This document shows, piece by piece, positions 6,417 to 14,593 of a stretch of 17,751 bases of DNA. This stretch comes from Candidatus Brocadiaceae bacterium (GTDB lineage: Bacteria > Planctomycetota > Brocadiia > SM23-32): contig JAUWZH010000018.1 in NCBI GenBank assembly GCA_030615435.1, positions 1 to 17,751 on the forward strand. Direction: 5' to 3'. A program made the position numbers and the translations under genes. Position 1 is the stretch's first letter. Each line of letters begins with the position of its first letter. Under the pieces are notes generated by a model. The model did not search any database, was not told the origin of the DNA, and saw only the letters and a list, made by a program, of their open reading frames with translations.

Positions 6417-8354
6417 ATGGGCGAGGAAGCCTTGCCCGGCCAGCAACGGCTCGCGGAGAGAACCTTTCCCTTTGACGAGCTTCGAGAGATGCGGCGCGAC
6501 CGCCACGTTGACGTGGCGACGGAGCCGGGGGCCATCTCTCTGGTGCCCTTCCTGTTGCTGTTCGACGAGACCGGCAGGACGGAGAACGGTCGGTTCAATC
6601 AGCCCCTTTCCGAGCGCCTGTGGGCAAAGAAGGAGTTCGTGATTGACAAGCCCGCCGTGCGCTGGGCCCAGCTCTATTTCATTCGCGGTTCGGACAAGAC
6701 GCAGATCCGCTTCAACGGCAGGCGGCTGAGCGTTGGCCCGCCTGAGCGGTGGCCATCCGGGGACTGGGGCGTGGTTGACGTGCCGGTCGAGTGCCTGAGG
6801 GAGGGGCTGAACGAGGTCGTCTTTTCGGGCAGCGGCACCCTGTTTGTGGAGAACAACCTGTGGCCCAACCGCAGCGCCCGAAGCGTGGACGGAGGCAAGA
6901 CGTGGGACTACGATCACATCGGCGGCGACGGAGCGTTCAACGGGGAATACACGGTGCGGCTGGGGCTCGGGCGCTATCCTGATGGAGGCGCGATCTGGTC
7001 GGACGGGATAGAGATCGCGGCCCTCGCGGCCGGAGGGCCGATACGTCCGCGTGTGCGCGCCGAGGCGGTATGCCTCATGGCGAACTTGACCGCTCCACCG
7101 GGCACGGAGGTAGGGTTCGAGCTTCGCTCGGGCATGACGCCGGAATACGACCCCGAGGCCTGGGAGGCGTGGCGTCCGGCGCCGCTGGGGGAGTGGCTGG
7201 AGGTGCCGCCGGGGCACGGGTACCTGCAATGGCGCGCCGCACTTTCGACGGCTGATCCTCTGCGCACGCCCCTGCTGCGTTCGGTCACCCTCCGGGCAAA
7301 GCTGGAGGCGCACCGCAGCCCTGACGAAGGGAAAATCAGAGTAGTGAGTTTCAAGAACCAAGGGATCATCCGCAGCTCCTACCATTTTGTCTACCAGAAG
7401 CCGGGCCTGCGTCTCGAGATACTGCGCGAGAAGTACCACCTGGACGACCTGGTGGCCGGCGCCGAGACGGAAGTGGAGAGATTCGCCGCGCTGCGCCACT
7501 GGACCCGCCACCAGTGGGACAATGGGTGGGTAGGGGGGGAATATGCCTTCTGCGCCCCGATGGACGCGCTGGTGGTCCTGGACATGGCGAAGCGGGGCAA
7601 GTGCGCCGCCTTCTGCGGGCACTATGCTGCGGTTTTCGTCCAGTGCGCCCTCGCCCTCGGCTACACGGGGCGAGACGTGTATCTCTGCACCCACGCCTGC
7701 GCGGAAGTGTGGTCGAACCAGTACGGCAAGTGGATCATCATGGACCCGGGCCCCGACCAGGACGATGAGAAGAGGATCAACTACCACTACGAATGTCGCG
7801 GCGTCCCGATGAACAGCCTGGAACTGCACGAACGCCTGACCGAGGGAGACTGGGAGGGCCTCGAGGCGGTGACCAGCAACCCGTCGAATCACTGGGAGCC
7901 GGCAAGAGACCCAGACGCGATGCAGAGATACCTCTACGTCAGGATTCCGTTTCGGAATAACATGCTCGACTCGCCGCTGCCGGGGGACCTCGACGTGCGC
8001 GGCTATCCTTCGACCACGGACTGGATCGTCTGGCGCGACGGGGCGGTCTCGGAGCTGCGCCGCGATTACCCTTACAGCACCAACCGGAAAGGAGACATCT
8101 ACTGGACTCTGAACCAGGTGGCGATCTACCCCTCCTACGGCGACAGGACGGGGTGGCTTCGCCTGGAGTTCGATACCCAGACGCCGAACTTGAGGACATA
8201 CCAGGTGCGCCTCGATGGGGCGGGCTGGACCCCGTGCGGCAGCACCTTCGATTGGCAACTGCACAAAGGACGGAACCTCCTGGAGGCACGGACGCTGAAT
8301 GCCTTCGACATCCCGGGGATTGTGAGTTCGCTCGAAGTTTCCTATGCCGGTTAG
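6417..8354 (+). CDS. Transglutaminase-like (papain-fold) protein with beta-sandwich flanks
   Basis: A 645-residue protein with a transglutaminase-like core at about 360-460. Catalytic residues are in place: Cys396 in GKCAAFCGHYA, His426 in THACAEVW and Asp443 in KWIIMDP, with spacing of 30 and 17 residues as usual for this fold. Such proteins are mostly bacterial cysteine peptidases or amidases; true cross-linking is rare. The N-terminal 200 residues look like a GH2-type jelly roll and contain SVDGGKTW, an Asp-box as in sialidase-type propellers. The last 60 residues look like another beta-sandwich. These flanks suit an exported protein, yet no signal peptide is visible from the ATG. That start is chosen because GGAGGA precedes it by 4 nt; an upstream GTG at 6207 lies before the likely promoter and adds unprotein-like sequence. 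The stop overlaps the next start by 11 nt. Confidence 0.8.
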   Translation: MGEEALPGQQRLAERTFPFDELREMRRDRHVDVATEPGAISLVPFLLLFDETGRTENGRFNQPLSERLWAKKEFVIDKPAVRWAQLYFIRGSDKTQIRFNGRRLSVGPPERWPSGDWGVVDVPVECLREGLNEVVFSGSGTLFVENNLWPNRSARSVDGGKTWDYDHIGGDGAFNGEYTVRLGLGRYPDGGAIWSDGIEIAALAAGGPIRPRVRAEAVCLMANLTAPPGTEVGFELRSGMTPEYDPEAWEAWRPAPLGEWLEVPPGHGYLQWRAALSTADPLRTPLLRSVTLRAKLEAHRSPDEGKIRVVSFKNQGIIRSSYHFVYQKPGLRLEILREKYHLDDLVAGAETEVERFAALRHWTRHQWDNGWVGGEYAFCAPMDALVVLDMAKRGKCAAFCGHYAAVFVQCALALGYTGRDVYLCTHACAEVWSNQYGKWIIMDPGPDQDDEKRINYHYECRGVPMNSLELHERLTEGDWEGLEAVTSNPSNHWEPARDPDAMQRYLYVRIPFRNNMLDSPLPGDLDVRGYPSTTDWIVWRDGAVSELRRDYPYSTNRKGDIYWTLNQVAIYPSYGDRTGWLRLEFDTQTPNLRTYQVRLDGAGWTPCGSTFDWQLHKGRNLLEARTLNAFDIPGIVSSLEVSYAG

Positions 8355-11298
8355 GAGCCAGGGCAGAGAAATGGCCATTACAGCACTTGTGGTCGTGATA
8401 GCGGTGTGCTTTCTGTGCCTCTCGGCAAGGGCCGAGTGGCACAGCTACGATGAGTTGCCGGAGTGGATCCATCGCGGCAACCTGCGGTGGGTTCAGGCAA
8501 GGGCCAAGGACATGGAGGAGGCGCGGAGCCTGGTGGAGCAGGGATTCAACCTCCTGTGGGGATCGGGCTGGACGAGCGACCCCGAGGTCGTGGCGTTCCT
8601 GGAGGAGAACGGTGTCCACTGGACGGACTACGTCTGCTCGACCAGCATCCTGTGGCATCCGGGAGAGAAGGAGGACTGCTCTCTGGAGAGGTTCCCTCCC
8701 CTGCGCCAGGCGACAGCGCTCGATGCTGACGGCTCGCGAAAAGTCATCTACGACAACTTGTGGGACCGGCAGGGCGACACGGCGCGCTTCGCCGGCTGCC
8801 GACTCTCCCCCGAGTGGCTGACCCACCAGAAGCGGCGCATGACCTTGGCGGCGCAAGGCGGCCGGCCTTTCCCTGAGGATCCGGTCTACTCCAAGCTGGA
8901 ATCGGAGCTTGCGCACCCGCTTCACGTCTTTTTCCTCGACAATCCATTCCTAATCAAGTGCTACTGCCGGCGCTGCCAGGAGGCGTGGGCGAAGCACTGC
9001 CGCGAGAGGTTCGGGGTCTTCGTGCCGGATCCCGAGCGGTGCCCGGATGAGCGCATCCGCAACGCCTGGGACTACTTCTGGCTGGACGTGAACGCGGAGT
9101 ACGTGAGGAAGTTGAAGGCCATCGCGCGTGCGATGGCCCCGCCGCGCTTCGTCATCCCGAACTGGCTGCAAGGCTATCCGGAGTACTATTACCTGATGCA
9201 GAAGGCCGGGCCGGACGCCGTGCTGATCGAGCTTGGCGGGGGAGGGGAGCGGCCGTGGGGCCGAAGCGAGTTCCCTTACAAGGTCGCAGCGGCGGCAACG
9301 GACGGCAAGGCCCTGACGAACATACATTGTTTCCGGCCCGCCAGGCCGAGGCTCGACCTGCGTCGCCGCCCATACCCACTCCTTTGGGGCGAGGATGTCC
9401 CCGCCGGCTATCTGACGTGCGCCGAGGCGGCTTCCTGCCTGGCGAGTTACCTCACGACCGGCCCTGAATCGTTCAACCGGTTCCTGAAGGACCATCGCAA
9501 CCTCGACGCGGACGCACAACCGGCGGAGGAAATAGCAGTGCTGTACTCCATAGCGACCGAACTGTGGCGCCGGCGCCGCTGGGGGGTGGACCCCCTCAAT
9601 TTCCTCGGGCCTCATTGGTGGATCGGCATGGACTACAGCCCGAGCGCGCACGTGAAGCATCTGGCCGATCGGCTCACGGGGCTCGGCGTGCCCTACGACG
9701 TCATTGTCGAGAGGGACCTTACTGCCGCGCAGCTTGCAGCCTACAGGTGCATTGTCCTGCCTGACGTGCAGTGCCTCGAACCGGAACAGGCAGAGGCGCT
9801 GGAGCAATACGTTCGTTCCGGCGGTTCGGTGATCGTCGCGGAGAACCTCGGCACGCGCGACGGCGAGGGGAATCTGCTCTCGCGCGCGGAGTCAGCCGGC
9901 CGCGCCGGTCCCCTCGCTACCGTGGATAGGCTCGTGAGCCTGGTCCCCGCCGCTGACCTGGCGCTGGAGGGGTACGTCCCGGACGGCGCCGGCGGGAGGA
10001 TTGCCGCCCCCTCCTCCGGCGTGCGGCAGCAGCCCCCGCGGGCCAGGCTGTGCATCAACAGGGGGATGCTTCCCGACGGCCCTGGGCCGTACGATCTGAA
10101 AGTCCGGTATTTCGACAGCTCGCTTGGCAAGGGCTCGATTCGCCTCACGCTCAACGAGCAGCCCCTCGCAGCGTGGGCCCTCGACCGTCAGAGCGACGAG
10201 TTCCACTGGGGGACCGTCCGGGGCGTGGAACTCGGCGACGGAGACACGCTCCTGCTCGAAGCGACGCCGGAGGGGGGAGAGCTGTGCAGGATTCAGGAAG
10301 TGAGGATCCAACGTCCGGCGGAGACCCGGGAACTGGACGGGGGCAGCGTCGTCTTTGAGCCGGACAGGCTTACCGACGTGCCGAAGGAAAGACTGCTGAG
10401 CCATCTGCGTGAGGCTGGCGGTCTGCGCTGCCGTTGGCATGTCGAAGATGCCTCGGAAGACGTGTTTGTCAATTTCCTGAGGCCGGCCGGGACGGAGGTG
10501 CTTGCCCTGCACATCCTGAATGCCACCGTGCGTGACCATCATCACGCAACGATTCTGGATCACGCCGATTGCGCGGCGCGAAAGACAATCGCACTTTCCG
10601 AGGAAGAACGCGGGGCCCTTGCGCAGCCGGTCGTCTCACTCCTCGGTTTCACCCCTTACTGGACACAGACCTACATGGCCAGAGAGGTCGCCGCTCAGCC
10701 GTTCAGACACAAGGACCAGACGCAGGCGTGGCTGAGCGTCGCCGTGAACGGCACTCAGGTCGGCCGCCTGCGCCTTGGCGGCATAGAAGACGGCTGGACC
10801 GATGTGCCCTTCGACCCCGAGCTGCTGGATGCCGAGAACGTCGTTGAGGTCAGAGTCACCGGGGACGTCGGCTATCGGCGCTCTTACTTCGGGCTCTTGA
10901 TTGACACCGAGGGGCGGGACGGCGCATCGGAATGGGTCCCGTCTCCGTGGCCGGAGCACGGGCCCGAGGCGCCGAACGACCTTTCCCCCTACGAAGGCGT
11001 GCAAAGCGGCTCTTACATGATTGTGATCCACAACGAAGGGGACGAGGCAGCCCTCCCCGCCTACAAGCCCGCCCACACGCCGGTGAGCGACATCAGCATA
11101 ATGATCCCCGAAGATTTCGCGCGCGAGCCGGCGGCCACGCTCATCTCCCCCGACGCCGAAGGCGCTGCTCCGGCAACGGTGACAGGCGTGGCGGGGGGGG
11201 TCAGGATCTCAGTGCCCCAGGTGGACGTCTACGGCGTGCTGCTGTTGGCGAGGTCCGACGGGGAAATCCGGAGACTTCTCTCTCGGGCAGAGGACTGA
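8344..11298 (+). CDS. Exported GH42-like protein with zinc cysteines but no canonical acid/base Glu
   Basis: 984 residues with a Sec signal peptide (MPVRSQGRE, hydrophobic run, cut near SARA/EW at about 30). The ATG at 8344 overlaps the previous gene by 11 nt and gives the Arg-bearing n-region; ATG 8371 is the alternative. Residues of about 40-390 match the beta-galactosidase GH42 barrel: AGCRLSPEW (Cys152) and CYCRRC (Cys206, Cys208, Cys211) reproduce the four zinc cysteines of GH42 enzymes. Just before them GH42 has DNE with the acid/base Glu, but here it reads LDNP (198-201). About 395-505 resembles the GH42 trimerisation domain, a glutamine-amidotransferase-like fold (LAAYRCIVLPDVQCLEP, YVRSGGSVIVAENLG). 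The C-terminal half holds beta-sandwich, probably carbohydrate-binding, regions. It is likely periplasmic or extracellular and handles glycans; hydrolase activity is doubtful. It is probably co-expressed with the transglutaminase-like protein. Confidence 0.78.
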   Translation: MPVRSQGREMAITALVVVIAVCFLCLSARAEWHSYDELPEWIHRGNLRWVQARAKDMEEARSLVEQGFNLLWGSGWTSDPEVVAFLEENGVHWTDYVCSTSILWHPGEKEDCSLERFPPLRQATALDADGSRKVIYDNLWDRQGDTARFAGCRLSPEWLTHQKRRMTLAAQGGRPFPEDPVYSKLESELAHPLHVFFLDNPFLIKCYCRRCQEAWAKHCRERFGVFVPDPERCPDERIRNAWDYFWLDVNAEYVRKLKAIARAMAPPRFVIPNWLQGYPEYYYLMQKAGPDAVLIELGGGGERPWGRSEFPYKVAAAATDGKALTNIHCFRPARPRLDLRRRPYPLLWGEDVPAGYLTCAEAASCLASYLTTGPESFNRFLKDHRNLDADAQPAEEIAVLYSIATELWRRRRWGVDPLNFLGPHWWIGMDYSPSAHVKHLADRLTGLGVPYDVIVERDLTAAQLAAYRCIVLPDVQCLEPEQAEALEQYVRSGGSVIVAENLGTRDGEGNLLSRAESAGRAGPLATVDRLVSLVPAADLALEGYVPDGAGGRIAAPSSGVRQQPPRARLCINRGMLPDGPGPYDLKVRYFDSSLGKGSIRLTLNEQPLAAWALDRQSDEFHWGTVRGVELGDGDTLLLEATPEGGELCRIQEVRIQRPAETRELDGGSVVFEPDRLTDVPKERLLSHLREAGGLRCRWHVEDASEDVFVNFLRPAGTEVLALHILNATVRDHHHATILDHADCAARKTIALSEEERGALAQPVVSLLGFTPYWTQTYMAREVAAQPFRHKDQTQAWLSVAVNGTQVGRLRLGGIEDGWTDVPFDPELLDAENVVEVRVTGDVGYRRSYFGLLIDTEGRDGASEWVPSPWPEHGPEAPNDLSPYEGVQSGSYMIVIHNEGDEAALPAYKPAHTPVSDISIMIPEDFAREPAATLISPDAEGAAPATVTGVAGGVRISVPQVDVYGVLLLARSDGEIRRLLSRAED

Positions 11299-11390
11299 CG
11301 TCCTTATCCCACGGGCGGCTGTCTGCGGGAGGAGGATGCCCCTGGGAGGGGTGCCGGGGCCTGGATGCGGAAAGGTCCGTGAAAAAAGCC

Positions 11391-11419
11391 TTGAAGAGCG
11401 TCGGGCATTGGTGTATGCT
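11391..11419 (+). promoter_or_regulatory. Candidate promoter of the dtxR-feoA / feoB unit
   Basis: TTGAAG at 11391-11396 (4 of 6), an exact 17-nt spacer, and TATGCT at 11414-11419 (4 of 6). RNA would start near 11426, inside the adjoining palindrome, about 52 nt before the regulator ATG at 11478. The 179-nt gap upstream shows no strong terminator for the preceding gene. Confidence 0.6.
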
Positions 11420-11436
11420 GTTAGGGGCGCCTAACA
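11419..11436. promoter_or_regulatory. DtxR-family operator-like palindrome
   Basis: TGTTAGGGGCGCCTAACA is a perfect inverted repeat with 7-nt arms (TGTTAGG / CCTAACA) and a 4-nt centre. The TTAGG...CCTAA arms resemble the known DtxR/IdeR/SirR operator core. It abuts the last base of the -10 hexamer and covers the predicted start point, where a bound repressor would block transcription. It sits directly before a gene for a DtxR-type protein, so autoregulation by metal is the natural reading. I found no second copy in the window, including before feoB. Confidence 0.7.
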
Positions 11437-11477
11437 CCTTCTCAGGCGCTCATGTGTGAGCCGCAGGGAGCGGAGCG

Positions 11478-12239
11478 ATGGCAAAAGGGCTCAGCGCCAG
11501 CCTGGAGGATTACCTGGAAGCCATCCTGACCCTTACGGAGGGGGAGGGGGCCGCTCACGTCAAGAGAATCGCCGAGCGTCTGGAGGTGACGATGCCGTCG
11601 GTGACGGGTGCCCTCCAGAGCCTCGCCGAGCGCAGGCTGGTCAACTACCGCCCGTACGGCGCCGTGACCCTTACCGGGCGGGGGCGTAAGGTTGCGAAGC
11701 GGGTCAGCGTCCGCCACGACCTCTTGAACAGGTTCTTCGAGGAGGTTCTCGGACTCGGTGCGGAAAGCGCGGAGGAAAACGCCTGCCGCATCGAGCACGT
11801 GATGGACGATGACGCCCTGGAGCGCCTCGCATCCTACGTCGAGTTCTCTGAGACTTGTCCCCTCAAGATTTGCACCTGGCACGGAGGGTTCGGCCGCTTC
11901 TGCGAGGGGGAACCCGGAGGAAAGGGCTGCGAAGAACGTTTGCAGGAACTCGTTGCACGGTTGAGACCGCAGGAAACTGGAGAACGGAAGGTGAAGGAAC
12001 TCACGCTTGACCGCATCAAGCCCGGCCAGAAGGCGAGGATCCTCAGGGTCAGCGCAGCCTCAGGGGCGACGAGCCAGCGCATGAGCGACATGGGCGTTAC
12101 GCGGGGCACCGTCGTCGAGGTGAAGCGGGTGGCGCCGCTGGGCGATCCCATCGAGGTGAAGCTCAAGGGGTACCACCTCTCCCTTCGCAAGGAGGAGGCC
12201 CGGGGGATCACCGTGGAGCTCCAGGGCGAACCGGACTGA
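11478..12239 (+). CDS. DtxR/MntR-family metal-dependent repressor fused to a C-terminal FeoA domain
   Basis: A 253-residue fusion. Residues 1-75 are the winged helix typical of DtxR/MntR (SLEDYLEAILTL, then IAERLEVTMPSVTGALQSLAE). Residues 76-125 are the dimerisation/metal domain, with likely ligands Asp11, Glu14, His80, Cys103, Glu106 and His107. By comparison, MntR has Asp8 and Glu99, and DtxR has Met10 and Cys102, so the site mixes the two types. A linker of about 45 residues carries four Cys (127, 132, 142, 151). Residues of about 172-250 are an SH3-like FeoA domain (LDRIKPGQKARILRVSA, SDMGVTRGTVVEVKRVAPLGDPIEVKLKGYHLSLRKEEA). It probably represses the unit when metal is plentiful, while FeoA may contact FeoB. 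The ATG has GGAG-type sites 5-10 nt upstream. A palindromic operator overlaps the promoter and feoB follows 162 nt later. Confidence 0.93.
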   Translation: MAKGLSASLEDYLEAILTLTEGEGAAHVKRIAERLEVTMPSVTGALQSLAERRLVNYRPYGAVTLTGRGRKVAKRVSVRHDLLNRFFEEVLGLGAESAEENACRIEHVMDDDALERLASYVEFSETCPLKICTWHGGFGRFCEGEPGGKGCEERLQELVARLRPQETGERKVKELTLDRIKPGQKARILRVSAASGATSQRMSDMGVTRGTVVEVKRVAPLGDPIEVKLKGYHLSLRKEEARGITVELQGEPD

Positions 12240-12389
12240 GAACGAACGCCACGATGTGCAGGGGCCCGTGAGGTTCGTGCCGGCGGTGAACTCTGCCCGC
12301 CCCGGGAGTCTTCCCCGCCGGCCTGATTATGGAAGCCGAAAGTTTTTCTTGCAGGCGAGAATAGTCTCCCTCTCGTGGCAGATTTGAGC

Positions 12390-12395
12390 GGAGGA
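12390..12395 (+). promoter_or_regulatory. Ribosome binding site GGAGGA deciding the feoB start
   Basis: GGAGGA lies 6 nt before the first of three consecutive GTG codons (12402, 12405, 12408). An in-frame GTG at 12375 and a TTG at 12384 lie upstream of this site and lack one of their own. Confidence 0.6.
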
Positions 12396-12401
12396 AAACT
12401 G

Positions 12402-14528
12402 GTGGTGGTGTCTCAAAACAGGCTGACGATTGCGCTCGCGGGCAACCCGAATTCCGGGAAGACAACCGTCTTCAACGCCCTGACGGGGGCCCGCCAGCAC
12501 GTCGGGAACTATCCGGGCGTTACCGTCGAGCGCAAGGAGGGCTACCGGCGCTTCGGTGACTATCAGCTCACCGTGGTTGATTTGCCGGGAACCTACAGCC
12601 TGACCGCGCACTCGGTGGACGAGCTGGTGGCGCGGAACTTCATCGTGGACGAGCGCCCCGACGTGGTGGTGCAGGTGGTGGACGCCAGCAACCTGGAGCG
12701 CAACCTCTACCTTGGCACGCAGATCATGGAGTTGAAGGTCCCGCTGGTGCTGGCGTTCAACATGAGCGACGTGGCCGACTCGCGCGGATACCGGTTCGAC
12801 TACGAGCGGCTGTCGGCACTTCTGGGGGCTCCCATCGTCCCAACGGTGGGGCACAAGGGCGTGGGGATAGACGATCTGCTCCGGGCTGTCGTGGAGGTTG
12901 CGAGTTCCGAAAGGCCCCTCCACGAAGAGCTGGTGCACTACGGCCGGGACATAGAGGCGGAGATCAACAGGCTTGGAGGTTTCCTCGAGGACGAGCAGGG
13001 CCTGGACAAATACCCTCCGAGGTGGGTGGCGATCAAACTCCTGGAGGGCGACGAGGAGATTCGGGAAAAGGTGCGGCGCTCCGCGGTGAAGGCCGACAGG
13101 ATACTGGCCGGGGCCCAGGCCGCCATAGGTCGTCTCCAGAAGCTCTACGTGGACCCGCCGGCTGTGGTGATAGCCGAAGCGCGCTACGGCTTCATCAGCG
13201 GGGCGTGCGAGGAGGCGGTCAGGATCAGCACCGTCGAGGCACGGCACGACATGTCGGACCGCATTGACACGGTCCTGACCAATCGCGCCCTCGGGCTGCC
13301 GATATTCCTGGTGCTGATGTGGCTGGTCTTCCAGCTCACCTTTACGCTGGGAGCGCCGCCCATGGGCTGGATCGAGGCATTCTTCGGCTGGCTCAGCGAG
13401 CTGGTCGCAGGCGTGCTGCCCGAGGGGTACGTTCGGTCGCTCTTGGCGGACGGAATCATCGCAGGGGTCGGAGGGGTGCTGGTGTTCCTGCCGAACATCC
13501 TGTTGCTGTTCCTGGCCATTGCATTTCTTGAGGACTCCGGCTACATGGCGCGGGCGGCGTTCATCATGGACCGGATCATGCACAAGATCGGCCTGCACGG
13601 CAAGAGTTTCATCCCGCTGCTGATCGGTTTCGGCTGCACCATACCGGCGGTGATGGCGACGCGCATGTTGGAGAACCGACGCGACCGCATCGTGACGATC
13701 CTGGTGAGCCCGCTGATGAGCTGCGGGGCGCGCCTGCCGGTCTACGTTCTGCTGAGCGGGGCGTTCTTCGGCCCCGCGGTTGCAGGGAACGTGATCTTTT
13801 CGCTCTACATCCTGGGCATTGTGCTTGCGGTGCTGATGGGCAAGCTGTTCCGCAGGTACCTCCTGCCCGGCCCCTCGACCCCCTTCGTGATGGAGCTTCC
13901 TCCCTACAGGCTGCCGACCGCCAGGGGCTTGTTGATCCACATGTGGCAGCGGGGCTGGTTCTACCTGAAGAAGGCGGGCACGATCATACTCGCCATGTCC
14001 GTCGTCATGTGGGCGCTTTCGACGTTCCCCCGCCGGAAGGAGCTCGAGGGGCAGTACGCGAGCAGGATCGAAGCCGCCGCCGACGAGGAGGAGGTCGCGC
14101 ATCTGGAAGGTGAATTGGCGCAGAAACAACTGGAACTCAGCTTCGCCGGGCGCATAGGAAAGGGGCTCGCCCACGTGCTCAAGCCCGTCGGCCTCGGCGA
14201 GTGGAAGATCGGCACGGCCCTGTTCGCAGGTTTCGGCGCGAAGGAGATTGTCGTCTCGACCCTGGGCACGCTCTACAGCCTGGGAGAGTCCGAAGGAGAA
14301 TCCGAGGCCCTGCGCGGCGCGCTCAAGGAAGACCTCAGCCCCCTGAAGGCATACGTGTTCATGGTCTTCGTCCTGATCTACGTGCCCTGCGTGGCTTCGG
14401 TGGCGGTGATCAAGAGGGAGACAAATTCCTGGCGCTGGCCCCTCTTTGCCATCGGCTACACGACCGTCCTCGCCTGGGTGGTGTCGCTGGTGATCTACCA
14501 GGGCGGCGTGCTGCTCGGCCTTGCGTAG
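12402..14528 (+). CDS. feoB: Ferrous iron transporter FeoB
   Basis: A 708-residue inner-membrane Fe(II) transporter with a cytosolic G domain. G motifs are in order: GNPNSGKT at 14-21, NYPGVTVE at 36-43 (G2), DLPG at 60-63 and NMSD at 120-123. A helical bundle follows to about 270, then membrane segments beginning at ALGLPIFLVLMWLVFQL. Two Gate repeats are recognisable, the first with FGCTIPAVMATRMLENRRDR and SPLMSCGARLPVY, the second with FAGFGAKEIVVSTLGTLY and VLIYVPCVASVAVIKRE. The length is close to that of other FeoB proteins. I use GTG 12402 because GGAGGA precedes it by 6 nt and the strand before the P-loop starts right after; GTG 12375 would add nine residues. There is no free-standing FeoA or FeoC: FeoA is fused to the regulator upstream, which probably shares the transcript, as I see no convincing promoter in the 162-nt gap. 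Confidence 0.97.
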   Translation: MVVSQNRLTIALAGNPNSGKTTVFNALTGARQHVGNYPGVTVERKEGYRRFGDYQLTVVDLPGTYSLTAHSVDELVARNFIVDERPDVVVQVVDASNLERNLYLGTQIMELKVPLVLAFNMSDVADSRGYRFDYERLSALLGAPIVPTVGHKGVGIDDLLRAVVEVASSERPLHEELVHYGRDIEAEINRLGGFLEDEQGLDKYPPRWVAIKLLEGDEEIREKVRRSAVKADRILAGAQAAIGRLQKLYVDPPAVVIAEARYGFISGACEEAVRISTVEARHDMSDRIDTVLTNRALGLPIFLVLMWLVFQLTFTLGAPPMGWIEAFFGWLSELVAGVLPEGYVRSLLADGIIAGVGGVLVFLPNILLLFLAIAFLEDSGYMARAAFIMDRIMHKIGLHGKSFIPLLIGFGCTIPAVMATRMLENRRDRIVTILVSPLMSCGARLPVYVLLSGAFFGPAVAGNVIFSLYILGIVLAVLMGKLFRRYLLPGPSTPFVMELPPYRLPTARGLLIHMWQRGWFYLKKAGTIILAMSVVMWALSTFPRRKELEGQYASRIEAAADEEEVAHLEGELAQKQLELSFAGRIGKGLAHVLKPVGLGEWKIGTALFAGFGAKEIVVSTLGTLYSLGESEGESEALRGALKEDLSPLKAYVFMVFVLIYVPCVASVAVIKRETNSWRWPLFAIGYTTVLAWVVSLVIYQGGVLLGLA

Positions 14529-14593
14529 GCGGACGGGCTGGAAAGGACAGTGGCGCCGCCGGTTGCATTTTTCCGGCTGCACGGCGAGATGCT

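Noticed and set aside
6027..8378. Upstream extension of the nuclease reading frame on the minus strand
   Set aside because: The frame stays open but is antisense to the transglutaminase-like gene, crosses the predicted promoter, and the GTG at 6026 has the ribosome site and the family N-terminus.
11452..11526. Small upstream frame beginning ATG TGT GAG before the regulator
   Set aside because: No ribosome site; it overlaps the regulator out of frame and ends after 24 codons without any protein-like feature.
12319..12347. Hairpin CGGC...GCCG followed by AAAGTTTTT between the regulator and feoB, as an attenuator or terminator
   Set aside because: The stem has only four G-C pairs before a mismatch and the T run starts 4 nt after it; too weak to annotate, though it could lower feoB readthrough.
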